The position numbers and the translations under genes are program-made. A stretch of DNA of 64,000 bases, from NCBI GenBank assembly GCA_016213775.1, contig JACQZR010000120.1, positions 24,443 through 88,442 of the forward strand, read 5' to 3'. Under the pieces are notes generated by a model. It had not been told where the DNA came from. It did no database searches and saw only the letters and a list, made by a program, of their open reading frames with translations. This document shows, in pieces, positions 44,786 through 53,793 of this stretch. Position 1 is the stretch's first letter. Each line of letters begins with the position of its first letter. The DNA comes from Acidobacteriota bacterium. GTDB taxonomy: Bacteria > Acidobacteriota > Terriglobia > Bryobacterales > Bryobacteraceae.

Positions 44786-46036
44786 ATGCTCCTCCTTTTA
44801 CTGCTTTGTTCCAGCCTGTTTGCGCAGCCTGCGTTTGAAGGCGGGGTCGCCAAGCGCATCATCACGCCCGATCCGCTGCTGCCCATCAGCGGCGGCATGG
44901 GACCAACGGCGCCCCCCAAGGGCAAGCAGGGCGAACTGACCGCTCGCGCCATGGTGTTGCGCTCGGGTTCGGAGGTGGTGGCTATCGTGGGCGTCGATCT
45001 GCTCGGGTTCCCGTCGGTGCTCGGCGATCGCGCGCGGGCGATGGTGCCTCGCATCAAACCCGACCGCATCCTCATCGGATCCACCCACACCCACAGCGCA
45101 CCTGATTGCTATGCCTATCCCGATGGGCGCGGCGGGCACACGGGCTCGCTCGAATACATGAAGTTCGTCACGGAGCAGGTGGCGGCGGCTTTGAATGACG
45201 CGCTCGATCACATGCAGCCCGCCGAGATGCGCGTGGCCACTGGAAATGCCGAGGGCAAGATCGCCTACAACTATTACGCGCCCGATCTGTATGACCGACG
45301 CGCCAATGTTCTGCAGATCCGCGGGCTCGACGGCAAGATGATCGGCACGCTGGTGAACTACGCCGTGCATCCCGAAGTGATGGGGAGCAAGCAGGGCATC
45401 GTGAGCCCCGATCTCGTTGGGCCGTTGTGCGATCGCATCGAGAAGGCCGTTGGCGGCATGGCCTTATTCATGAATAGCGCGCAAGGCGGCATGGTGACGG
45501 CGGACAACCGGGATCTTGATAAGATACGTGACCCTTTGAAGGCCTACTGGAACGACCGCCTGGAGTGGAGTGAATGCGAACGCATCGGCGGCGTGTTGGC
45601 CACTGAATCACTGCGCATCGTTGGCACGGCCTCGTGGCAGCCGAAGCCGGCTTTGAGCGTCCGCTCATCAATGGTGAAGTTCCCAGTGGAATCGAAAGAG
45701 ATGTGGGCAGTGGTGCAGAACTCGCCCCTCAAGTATCCGCACGGAACGGACCGAACCGTCACGACGCGCATGAACCTGGTGACGCTCGGCAACGCGCAGA
45801 TGCTCACCATCCCCGGGGAGGCACTGCCGAACATCGGTTTTTACCTCAAGCGCAAGATGCGCGGCGAGCACAATTTCCTGTTCGGCCTCACCAACGACGC
45901 GTTTGGCTACATCCTCACCAAGGTGGACTTCAACAGCTTCCCCCGCTATCAGTACGTGTCGCGAGTGTCGATGGGGGAGATGACAGGCGAGATCCTCATC
46001 GATGCCGCCCTGCAACTCGTCAACAGCGCGAAATAG
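44786..46036 (+). CDS. Neutral/alkaline ceramidase-like secreted hydrolase
   Basis: This 416-residue protein has a signal peptide (MLLLLLLCSSLFAQ). Its N-terminal domain is similar to neutral/alkaline non-lysosomal ceramidases: GGVAKRIITPDPLLPISGG, VVAIVGVDLLGFP, and the metal motif GSTHTHSAPD, then NYAVHPEVMG and FMNSAQGGMV. Many Acidobacteriota and Planctomycetes carry such short versions, and their true substrates (ceramide, other N-acyl lipids or glycoconjugates) are unproven. It is followed 27 bp later by the second DUF1553 gene and may be the first gene of a four-gene operon to 52174. Confidence 0.82.
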   Translation: MLLLLLLCSSLFAQPAFEGGVAKRIITPDPLLPISGGMGPTAPPKGKQGELTARAMVLRSGSEVVAIVGVDLLGFPSVLGDRARAMVPRIKPDRILIGSTHTHSAPDCYAYPDGRGGHTGSLEYMKFVTEQVAAALNDALDHMQPAEMRVATGNAEGKIAYNYYAPDLYDRRANVLQIRGLDGKMIGTLVNYAVHPEVMGSKQGIVSPDLVGPLCDRIEKAVGGMALFMNSAQGGMVTADNRDLDKIRDPLKAYWNDRLEWSECERIGGVLATESLRIVGTASWQPKPALSVRSSMVKFPVESKEMWAVVQNSPLKYPHGTDRTVTTRMNLVTLGNAQMLTIPGEALPNIGFYLKRKMRGEHNFLFGLTNDAFGYILTKVDFNSFPRYQYVSRVSMGEMTGEILIDAALQLVNSAK

Positions 46037-46063
46037 AGCAAGCCCCGGCTCGCGAATATAATA

Positions 46064-49000
46064 GTGGCTAAGATGCTGATCCGCGCTCTTTTCCTATCTG
46101 CCTTACCGGCCTTCGCCGCGGAAGCAACCGTCGAGTTCAATCGCGACGTGCGGCCCATTCTCTCCGACAAGTGTTTTGGATGCCACGGGCCGGATGCGAC
46201 AGCCAAGAAGATCCCGCTGCGTCTCGATCGTGAAGAGACGGCAAAGGGCGACCTTGGCGGCCGGCGCGCGGTGGTGCCAGGAGACGCTGCCGCGAGTACG
46301 CTCATCCAGCGCGTTACCGCCACGAACAAGGGGTTGCGCATGCCCCCCATCGCTTCCGGCCACACGCTCAGCGACAAAGAGATCGCGACGATGCGGAGGT
46401 GGATCGCGGAAGGCGCGAAGTGGGAGAAGCACTGGTCGTTTCTTGCCACGGTGAGACGGCCTCAGCCGACGGTGTCCAACCAGAAATGGATCCGCAATCC
46501 CATCGACGCATTCGTTCTCGCACGCCTTGATAAGGAGGGGTTGAAACCCTCACCGGAAGCGAGCAAAGAGACCCTCATCCGCCGCGTGTCGCTCGACATC
46601 ACGGGCCTTCCGCCGACTCCAGCGGAGATCGACGCCTTCCTGAAGGACACCTCCGGCACGGCCTACGAAAAGCTGGTGGAACGCCTGCTTGCCTCGCCGC
46701 GCTACGGCGAGCGGATGGGCATTCGATGGCTCGATGCCGCGCGTTATGCCGACACTAACGGTTACCAGTTCGATGGCGAGCGCGTGATGTGGCGCTGGCG
46801 GGATTACGTCATCGAATCGTTCCATCGCAACAAACCGTACGACCAGTTTGTGCGTGAACAGATTGCCGGCGACCTGCTTCCCGGCTCCGGTTTAGAACAG
46901 AAGATCGCCACGGGCTTCAATCGCAACCATCGCGCCAATACAGAAGACGGCATCATTCCGGAAGAGTATGCCGTGGAGTACGTCATTGACCGTGTAGAGA
47001 CGGCCGGCGCCGCGTTTCTCGGGCTCACTGTCGGCTGCGGGCGCTGCCACAACCACAAATATGATCCCATCACGCAGAAAGAGTTCTACCAGCTCTTTGC
47101 GTACTTCAACAACATCCCCGAACTTGGCCGCGCGATGAAGTACGGCAATTCGCCACCGCTCGTTCCGGCGCCTACCAGGGAGCAGCAGGCGGAACTTGCG
47201 GCGCTCGACGCACGCATCGCGAAGGCGGAAGGGGCGCTGGCGCGGCAGTCCGCGGCAACAAAGAAGGCGCAACAAGCGTGGGAGCAACGACTCGCGAACG
47301 AGCGCCCCGTCTATTGGGCGCCGTCTACCCTGCGTGATGCGCACTTCGATCTCGACGACGCGCTGCCGGCCAAGGTGGGCAATCCGGTCGCTGCCGCCGG
47401 CCGCATCGGCAATGCCGTCGCGCTGGACGGCATGAGCTATCTGCAAATCCCCATGGCGGGCCAGTTCGACATCGATGAGCGGTTCAGCATCTCGGCCTGG
47501 GCGTGGCGAGAATGCGAGACGTGCAGCGTCATCGCGCGCATGACGGATTCGCCCACGGGCAAGGGCTACGGTGTGCATTTCAAGGACGGCAAAGTCCTCG
47601 TCACCATGACGAGCAATTTCAACGACGACGCCATCCGCTATGAAAGCGAAGCGACGCTGCCGGCCAGACAGTGGCATCACCTCGCGATCACTTACACGGG
47701 TTCCCGAATGGCGGAAGGGCTCATCCTTTATGTGGACGGCCGCCCCGCCAAAACGAAAGTCCTGCTCGATACGCTGTACCGCCCGTTCCGCAACGCCGGC
47801 CGTGCGTTCTCTGAACCTCTACGGCTGGGGGCGGGGAACGGCAAAGAGCAGCGCTTCATCGGACGCATCGACGATGTGCGCGTTTACGGGCGAGTGCTGA
47901 CGCCGGACGATATCGCGGGGCTCGCGCTCGGCGAATCACTCAATGAGATCGCGCGCAAAGCGGACGCGAAGCGCACCGCCACGGAACAGCGCCAGTTGCA
48001 CGAATACTTCATGGACAACGCCGCTCCGGACGCCGCCAGGAAACAATGGGCTGAACTAACAGCGCTGCGGCTGGATCGCGAAAAGCTGGAGCGCACCTTC
48101 CCCACTGTGATGGTGATGGCCGAAAGCACGACACCAAAGAAATCGTACCTGCTCAATCGCGGCCAGTACGATCAGCCGCGCGATGAAGTGCAGCCGGGAT
48201 TGCCCGCTGTGTTGCCGCCAATGGCGCCGGGCGCGCCGAACAATCGCCTCGGCCTCGCGCAGTGGCTTACCGATCCGCAGCATCCGCTCACGGGCCGCGT
48301 CTTTCTCAATCGCGTCTGGCAGATGGTGTTCGGCACGGGGATCGTGAAAACAGCCGAGGATTTTGGTCTCCAGGGGGATTGGCCGTCGCACCCGGAACTG
48401 CTCGACTGGCTCACCACGGAGTTCGTCCGTACGGGTTGGGACGTGAAGGCGATGGTCAAGTTGATGGTGACCAGCGCGGCATATCGTCAATCCTCCTCGG
48501 CCACACCGGAACTTACGCAGCGCGATCCTGAGAACCGCCTGCTTGCCCGCGGCCCGCGTTTCCGCATGCCGGCCGAGATGGTCCGCGACGCCGCGCTGCA
48601 TGAAGCCGGCCTGCTCTACGAGAAGATGGGCGGCCCTTCCGTGAAGCCTTACCAGCCCGTAGGCCTGTGGAAGGAACTCATCATGCAGGACATGGACTAC
48701 GTGCAGAGCAAGGCACCCGATCTCTACCGCCGTAGCCTCTACACCTTCTGGAAACGCACCATCGCGCCCCCCATGATGGCGAACTTCGATTCCGCCCTGC
48801 GCGAAACCTGCGTCGTGCGTGAGAACCGCACCAACACACCGCTTCAGGCGCTCAACCTGATGAACGACGTCACATTCCTGGAAGCCGCCCGTTTCATCGG
48901 CCAGCGGATGTTGAAGGAAGGCGGCGCATCCGCCGACGACCGGCTGCGATACGGATTCCGCCTGGTGATGTCGCGCCTCCCCGCGCCTCGTGAACTGGAT

Positions 49001-49183
49001 CTGCTGAAGAGCAATCTCCAGTATCACAAGGACTACTTCGCTTCTAAGATAGAGCGCACTGATGCTTACTTGAAACAGGGCGACTCGCCGCCCGATCCAT
49101 CGCTGAATCGCAGCGAGCTCGCGGCCTACGGCGCAGTGGCGAGCCTGATGCTCAACCTCGATGAAGCGATCACCAAGGAGTAA
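46064..49183 (+). CDS. PSCyt1-DUF1549-LamG-DUF1553 protein, copy 2
   Basis: This 1039-residue paralogue of the gene at 34652 has the same order of parts. After the signal peptide comes heme motif CFGCH (37-41), then DUF1549 (about 130-345: IDAFVLARLDKEGL, ARYADTNGYQFDGER, IAGDLLPGSGL, GCGRCHNHKYDP). A coiled segment follows at about 370-410, LamG-like at about 425-610 (FSISAWAWRE to DDVRVYGRVL), and DUF1553 at about 700-980 (PGAPNNRLGLAQWLTDP, CVVRENRTNTPLQALNLMND). The start is the GTG at 46064 or the ATG at 46073. The next gene starts 4 nt after its stop, with the ribosome-binding site AAGGAG inside the last codons. Confidence 0.93.
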   Translation: MAKMLIRALFLSALPAFAAEATVEFNRDVRPILSDKCFGCHGPDATAKKIPLRLDREETAKGDLGGRRAVVPGDAAASTLIQRVTATNKGLRMPPIASGHTLSDKEIATMRRWIAEGAKWEKHWSFLATVRRPQPTVSNQKWIRNPIDAFVLARLDKEGLKPSPEASKETLIRRVSLDITGLPPTPAEIDAFLKDTSGTAYEKLVERLLASPRYGERMGIRWLDAARYADTNGYQFDGERVMWRWRDYVIESFHRNKPYDQFVREQIAGDLLPGSGLEQKIATGFNRNHRANTEDGIIPEEYAVEYVIDRVETAGAAFLGLTVGCGRCHNHKYDPITQKEFYQLFAYFNNIPELGRAMKYGNSPPLVPAPTREQQAELAALDARIAKAEGALARQSAATKKAQQAWEQRLANERPVYWAPSTLRDAHFDLDDALPAKVGNPVAAAGRIGNAVALDGMSYLQIPMAGQFDIDERFSISAWAWRECETCSVIARMTDSPTGKGYGVHFKDGKVLVTMTSNFNDDAIRYESEATLPARQWHHLAITYTGSRMAEGLILYVDGRPAKTKVLLDTLYRPFRNAGRAFSEPLRLGAGNGKEQRFIGRIDDVRVYGRVLTPDDIAGLALGESLNEIARKADAKRTATEQRQLHEYFMDNAAPDAARKQWAELTALRLDREKLERTFPTVMVMAESTTPKKSYLLNRGQYDQPRDEVQPGLPAVLPPMAPGAPNNRLGLAQWLTDPQHPLTGRVFLNRVWQMVFGTGIVKTAEDFGLQGDWPSHPELLDWLTTEFVRTGWDVKAMVKLMVTSAAYRQSSSATPELTQRDPENRLLARGPRFRMPAEMVRDAALHEAGLLYEKMGGPSVKPYQPVGLWKELIMQDMDYVQSKAPDLYRRSLYTFWKRTIAPPMMANFDSALRETCVVRENRTNTPLQALNLMNDVTFLEAARFIGQRMLKEGGASADDRLRYGFRLVMSRLPAPRELDLLKSNLQYHKDYFASKIERTDAYLKQGDSPPDPSLNRSELAAYGAVASLMLNLDEAITKE

Positions 49184-49187
49184 CCGC

Positions 49188-50624
49188 ATGCATCCAATCG
49201 AAGAAACAAAGCTGGCAATCACGCGGCGGCACTTCTTTGGCAAGTCGGCCACTGGCGCAGGTGCGGCGGCACTGGCGTCTGTGCTGCAAGGCGAGGCCAA
49301 AGCCGCAACGGGCGGGCTTCCTGGCATCCCGCACTTCGCACCGAAAGCCAAGCGGATGATTTACCTCTTCCAGCACGGCGGTCCGTCGCAACTCGATTTG
49401 TTCGATTACAAGCCCGGCCTGTCGCGCGTTCGCGGCGAAGACCTGCCCGAATCCATTCGCATGGGGCAGCGACTCACCGGCATGACGGCCTATCAGACGA
49501 AGTTCCCCACCGCGCCGTCCATCTTCAAGTTCGCGCAGCATGGCAAGGGCGGGATGTGGCTCAGTGAACTGCTGCCGCACACTGCGAAAGTCGCCGATCA
49601 CCTCTGCCTCATCAAATCGCTGCGCACCGAAGCAATCAATCACGATCCTGCGGTTACGTTTTTTCAGACCGGCTTCCAACTCGCCGGGCGACCCAGCATC
49701 GGATCGTGGATCTCCTATGGTCTCGGCAGCGAGAATCAGGATCTGCCGGCCTTCGTGGTGATGGTGTCGCAAGGGCTCGGAAACGCGCAGGCGCTGGCTG
49801 ACCGTCAATGGTCCAGCGGCTTCCTCGCCACCAAATATGCTGGTGTGAAGTTCCGAGCCGGCGCTGATCCCGTGCTCTTTCTCTCCAACCCGGACGGCTA
49901 CGAATCCGGTGCGCGCCGCCGCTTCCTGGACGATCTCAACAAGATGAATGCGATGAAGCTCGACACCGAGCAGGATCCCGAAATCGCCACGCGCATCGCT
50001 CAGTACGAGATGGCGTTCCGCATGCAGTCTTCGGTACCGGAGTTGACGGATCTGTCCAAGGAACCCGATCATATCTTCGATCTCTACGGACCTGATGCGC
50101 GCAAGCCGGGCACCTATGCGGCCAACTGCATTCTGGCGCGCCGCCTTGCCGAGCGCGGTGTGCGCTTCATCCAACTCTTCCATCGCGGTTGGGATCAGCA
50201 TGGCAATCTGCCGGGGGAGTTGCCGAAGCAAACCGGTCAGACCGATCAGGCGTCCGCGGCGCTCATCCAGGACCTGAAGCAGCGCGGAATGCTCGACGAC
50301 ACGCTGGTGGTTTGGGGCGGCGAGTTTGGACGCACTGTTTATTCGCAGGGCACGCTCACCGAAACCAATTACGGCCGCGACCATCATCCCCGATGCTTCT
50401 CCGTATGGGTGGCTGGCGGTGGTTTCAAAGGCGGGCTCACCTATGGCGAGACCGACGACTTCAGCTACAACATCGTGCAGAACGGGATGGACGTGCACGA
50501 CCTGCACGCCACACTCATGCATGCCCTCGGTGTCGACCATCTGCGTCTCACATACAAGTTCCAGGGCCGCCACTACCGCCTCACGGACATCCACGGAAAT
50601 GTTGTGAAAGAATTATTGACCTGA
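49188..50624 (+). CDS. DUF1501 exported protein, copy 2
   Basis: This 478-residue protein has a twin-arginine signal (ITRRHFFGKSATGAGAAALASVL) and a DUF1501 domain (MIYLFQHGGPSQLDLFDYKP, in parts; NHDPAVTFFQTGFQL; FHRGWDQHGNLPG; WGGEFGRTVYSQG; GRDHHPRCFSVWVAGGG). It is strongly similar along its length to the copy at 37693. I use the ATG at 49188, preceded by AAGGAG; an in-frame ATG at 49161 lies inside the upstream gene. Its stop codon overlaps the amidohydrolase start (TGATG), so the operon continues. Confidence 0.93.
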   Translation: MHPIEETKLAITRRHFFGKSATGAGAAALASVLQGEAKAATGGLPGIPHFAPKAKRMIYLFQHGGPSQLDLFDYKPGLSRVRGEDLPESIRMGQRLTGMTAYQTKFPTAPSIFKFAQHGKGGMWLSELLPHTAKVADHLCLIKSLRTEAINHDPAVTFFQTGFQLAGRPSIGSWISYGLGSENQDLPAFVVMVSQGLGNAQALADRQWSSGFLATKYAGVKFRAGADPVLFLSNPDGYESGARRRFLDDLNKMNAMKLDTEQDPEIATRIAQYEMAFRMQSSVPELTDLSKEPDHIFDLYGPDARKPGTYAANCILARRLAERGVRFIQLFHRGWDQHGNLPGELPKQTGQTDQASAALIQDLKQRGMLDDTLVVWGGEFGRTVYSQGTLTETNYGRDHHPRCFSVWVAGGGFKGGLTYGETDDFSYNIVQNGMDVHDLHATLMHALGVDHLRLTYKFQGRHYRLTDIHGNVVKELLT

Positions 50625-52174
50625 TGCGTACCTTTATCTTCCTGCTTCCGCTGGCTGCACTTGCGCAGCCCTACGATTTGGTGATCAAGAACGGTCATGT
50701 GCTCGACCCAGCCAACGGCGTGAATGGGGTGCGCGATGTCGCGGTGAAAAGCAACGTGATTGCGCGTGTCGCAACGAACATCCCCGCCGCCGACGCCAGA
50801 CGCGTGGTGGACGCCAAGGGTCTGTACGTCACGCCGGGCCTTATCGACCTGCACTTCCACTCCTTCGGCTACAGCGGTTCCATCGATCCGGATGAGACTG
50901 CGCTTCCCACCGGCACAACCACCATCGTCGATGCCGGCGGCCCGGGCTACCGAACCTTCGCCGACTTCAAACAAAAGGTGGTCGCGAAAGCGAAGACGCG
51001 AGTGCTCGCGTCGATCAACATCGCGGGCAACGGCATGACCGGCTCGGCGTCGGAGGACAACGTCGCGGACATGATCCCACACAAGACCGCCGATGTGATC
51101 AAGGCCAATCGCGACATCATTGTCGGCATTAAAGTGGCCCACTTCGGGAAACCCGGGTGGGATGCATTGAAGCGGGCCATTGAAGCAGGCCGTCTCGCCG
51201 ATGTCCCGGTGATGGTTGACGACAAGATCTTCACCAACACCGAACGCAGCTCTCGCGAAAAACTCCTCGATGTGATGCGCCCCGGAGACATGCACACCCA
51301 CATGTTCAACGACCGGCAAGTGGAGGTGGTCTCGCGGTTCAACGGCAAGGTACAAGAGTACGCAACTGAGGCGCGCCGCCGCGGTGTTCTGTTCGACCTC
51401 GGCCACGGCGGCGGCAGTTTCCTCTGGACTGTGGCGATTCCGGCCATGAAGCAGGGCTTCTATCCCGATACCATCAGCACCGATCTGCACACATCCAGCA
51501 TCATGATCCAGCAGAGCGACATGCCCAACTGCATCTCCAAGATGATGCTGCTTGGCATGGGTTTCGAGGACGCTATCGCGCGCTCCACGGTGAGCCCCGC
51601 GAAAGCCATTCGACGCTTCCCCGAGATCGGCACGCTCGGCGAAGGCAAGTCCGCCGACATCGCTGTGCTCGGTATTAGCGAGGGTGTCTTTGCCTACAAG
51701 GATTCCTGGGGCGCGAAGATGCTCGGCACCAAACGCGTGGAGACGGCGATCACGGTTCGCAGCGGCGCGGTTGTGTATGAATCGAAGTACCGGCCCACGA
51801 TTTCGAAAGCCGAGATTTACGATGTGCTCATCAAGCATCCGGACAACGACGTCGCCGTTGCCAACGGGAAGGTCGCGCGCATCGGCAAGAACCTCCCCGC
51901 CTCGCATGCGCGCATGGTGATCGAAGCCGCCGAATACAGCGTGCGCGCGGGCATTCGCGAATCCACCAAGTCCCGGCCGTATCAGGCGTACCGCCGCTGC
52001 GTCACCTCCACCAATGGCGCGGACACTTTGCGCGAAGGCGGCGTCGCGGACATCGTCATCCAGCGGAACGGCCGTTGCGTGCTAACGATGGCAGCCGGCA
52101 GAGTCGTGTGGGACACGGACGGCCTTTCCGCCAACGACGTCACGCGCGCCGGCGCATACAGCAACTTCAAGTAG
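50624..52174 (+). CDS. Secreted D-aminoacylase/deacetylase-type amidohydrolase
   Basis: This 516-residue amidohydrolase-superfamily enzyme has a short signal (MRTFIFLLPLAALAQ) and the small sandwich DLVIKNGHVLDPANGV. The metal motif GLIDLHFHSFG lies near 76-86, likely bridging and ligand residues are in IVGIKVAHF, DMHTHMFND and LFDLGHGGGSF, and the catalytic Asp region is STDLHTSS. Sequence resembles the amidohydrolase/deacetylase family (EF_0837/AHA_3915 type). The frame remains open far upstream, but protein-like sequence begins at the ATG at 50624, which overlaps the DUF1501 stop. It probably removes acyl groups from a periplasmic substrate processed by the same operon. Confidence 0.88.
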   Translation: MRTFIFLLPLAALAQPYDLVIKNGHVLDPANGVNGVRDVAVKSNVIARVATNIPAADARRVVDAKGLYVTPGLIDLHFHSFGYSGSIDPDETALPTGTTTIVDAGGPGYRTFADFKQKVVAKAKTRVLASINIAGNGMTGSASEDNVADMIPHKTADVIKANRDIIVGIKVAHFGKPGWDALKRAIEAGRLADVPVMVDDKIFTNTERSSREKLLDVMRPGDMHTHMFNDRQVEVVSRFNGKVQEYATEARRRGVLFDLGHGGGSFLWTVAIPAMKQGFYPDTISTDLHTSSIMIQQSDMPNCISKMMLLGMGFEDAIARSTVSPAKAIRRFPEIGTLGEGKSADIAVLGISEGVFAYKDSWGAKMLGTKRVETAITVRSGAVVYESKYRPTISKAEIYDVLIKHPDNDVAVANGKVARIGKNLPASHARMVIEAAEYSVRAGIRESTKSRPYQAYRRCVTSTNGADTLREGGVADIVIQRNGRCVLTMAAGRVVWDTDGLSANDVTRAGAYSNFK

Positions 52175-52176
52175 CG

Positions 52177-53793
52177 TCACTTGTTTTGCACCTGCACGCG
52201 AGGCAGGTTGGCCGCACTCATACTCAGGCTGCCGAGGTTGCCCGTTGGTTTGTCAGCGATCACTACTTTCACGCGATCCAATCCCTGTGGATTCGGAAAC
52301 GACCGGCGGAGGATCATCCCATCCTTGCGCAGCTTGTCATATTGCTCCTTGGTGAGGTGAAGGGCCAGACCTTGAGTGACCAATTCTGGTTTCTCCTTCG
52401 GGCGCAGCAGCATGTAGAAGATCTCGATGGTGGCGTGATAGCGGCCGTCTTTGAAGGTGAACGTGAACTGCTGAGGATCGGCGCTGACGGCGGTGTGCAA
52501 CGCGCTGGCGGGAGATCCCTCCAGATTGAGCCTGCCGCCCAGCAGAATATCTGTCGACTCGACAGGACTGCGAAATGCTTCCTCTACATCTTTCCTCAGA
52601 TCACGCGGAGCCGGCGGCTGGTCAGGATACGCAACGTAGCCGTTGCGGTAGCGCAGATGCACACCGGAATGTGCGGCCTTGATTTTCACGTCGCGCCACT
52701 TGCTGTTCCATTCGTCGTGCACCGGATGGAAGCCGATCAGATAGCTGACGCGCGTTTCATCAATGGTCCTCCTCATCGCCCCCGTTATGTCGTTTCCGTT
52801 GAGGTACGCCTTGCCTCCAGTCCGGTCTGCGAGCATGTGCATCGTGTCGTGCGAGAGGTTGATGTCCCTCATCGGATTCCTGCCCTTCTTCTGGTTCCGG
52901 ATGGCGATGCGGCCTGGAACGGCGGCATCGAATGAGGGGTTTCCGATGAGTCCGCGAACATCCACGGGATAGATGGCAATATTGGAATCGTTGATCCGCC
53001 GCACGGTACGCTCCACATCTTCCGCGAAATTGCGGCGTTCGCCGGTCGTCTGATCGAGCCCGATCCAGAGTGGAAAACTCGCCGAAAGCCAACCCAGGTT
53101 CTTTCGTCCCGCAATCTTGCGCGTGTGGACAGCGATTGCCTCAATCGCGGCGAGCGTGGATTGGACGCGATTGACAGTGTAGAAGTCCTGCATCCGCTGA
53201 TTGGATTGATCGAGGAACGCCGCCATTTCGGCATCCTGTATGTCGGACGTATCGATGCTGGCGTCGGTGATCTCCACTGACTGTTGCCCTTGGATGCGTT
53301 TGGCGATGCGGATCAGTGAATCCACGTCACTGGTGAGTTCGTGCAGCATGCGCAGTTGGGAGCCAAGGGAATAGATGGCCACCTTGTCCCCAGGCTGCAG
53401 GGAAGCAAGAAATCTCACCATCTGCCACCGCGCATACACCTGATCGGCCCACGGGGTGTTCAGTCCGTCGAACAGCAATATCGTGGAGGAAGGCTCGATT
53501 GCCTTACGTGGATCTTCGCTGGAGTTGGTGAACAGGCCCGGCGGCAGTTTCTTCACTTCCCTTAGCGGCTTGCGCACTTCCATGGAGAACTTGGCTATGG
53601 ACTGCGGCTTGCCTTTGTCCAGCACCTCGAAATCATCCTTGGTGAGGCCCTCGACAGGGTTGCCCTTGTTGTCGAGCACCAGTACGCTAATCTGCACCAG
53701 TCGGGTGGTAACCTTGATGTCCGGCTTGGGTGCGGGTTGTTGCGCCAGAACCAGCGCGGCTACGGCTGGCACGAGTCCCGCAGCCACTCTCAT
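52177..53793 (-). CDS. VWA-domain protein of the acidobacterial type
   Basis: This 538-residue exported protein has an N-terminal signal (MRVAAGLVPAVAALVLAQQ) and the start VTTRLVQISVLVLDNKGNPVEGL with FEVLDKGKPQSIAKFS. That is the hallmark of the acidobacterial VWFA-associated family (TIGR03436). A von Willebrand A fold follows (TILLFDGLNTPWADQ, VAIYSLGSQLRML, AGRKNLGWLSASFP, LADRTGGKAYLNGNDI). The MIDAS is degenerate (D-x-x-N-T). Such proteins are numerous in Acidobacteriota with no proven function. It is coupled to the upstream C45 gene by a 4-nt overlap. Its stop is 2 bp from the convergent amidohydrolase stop. Confidence 0.88.
   Translation of the reverse strand: MRVAAGLVPAVAALVLAQQPAPKPDIKVTTRLVQISVLVLDNKGNPVEGLTKDDFEVLDKGKPQSIAKFSMEVRKPLREVKKLPPGLFTNSSEDPRKAIEPSSTILLFDGLNTPWADQVYARWQMVRFLASLQPGDKVAIYSLGSQLRMLHELTSDVDSLIRIAKRIQGQQSVEITDASIDTSDIQDAEMAAFLDQSNQRMQDFYTVNRVQSTLAAIEAIAVHTRKIAGRKNLGWLSASFPLWIGLDQTTGERRNFAEDVERTVRRINDSNIAIYPVDVRGLIGNPSFDAAVPGRIAIRNQKKGRNPMRDINLSHDTMHMLADRTGGKAYLNGNDITGAMRRTIDETRVSYLIGFHPVHDEWNSKWRDVKIKAAHSGVHLRYRNGYVAYPDQPPAPRDLRKDVEEAFRSPVESTDILLGGRLNLEGSPASALHTAVSADPQQFTFTFKDGRYHATIEIFYMLLRPKEKPELVTQGLALHLTKEQYDKLRKDGMILRRSFPNPQGLDRVKVVIADKPTGNLGSLSMSAANLPRVQVQNK

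Noticed and set aside
49170..50594. 474-codon minus-strand frame opposite DUF1501 copy 2
   Set aside because: Shadow of a well-conserved gene; the same effect appears at 50573-51907 opposite the amidohydrolase and 53730-55184 opposite the C45 gene.
50189..50623. 145-codon extension upstream of the secreted amidohydrolase
   Set aside because: It lies out of frame within DUF1501 copy 2, and a signal peptide begins at the ATG at 50624.
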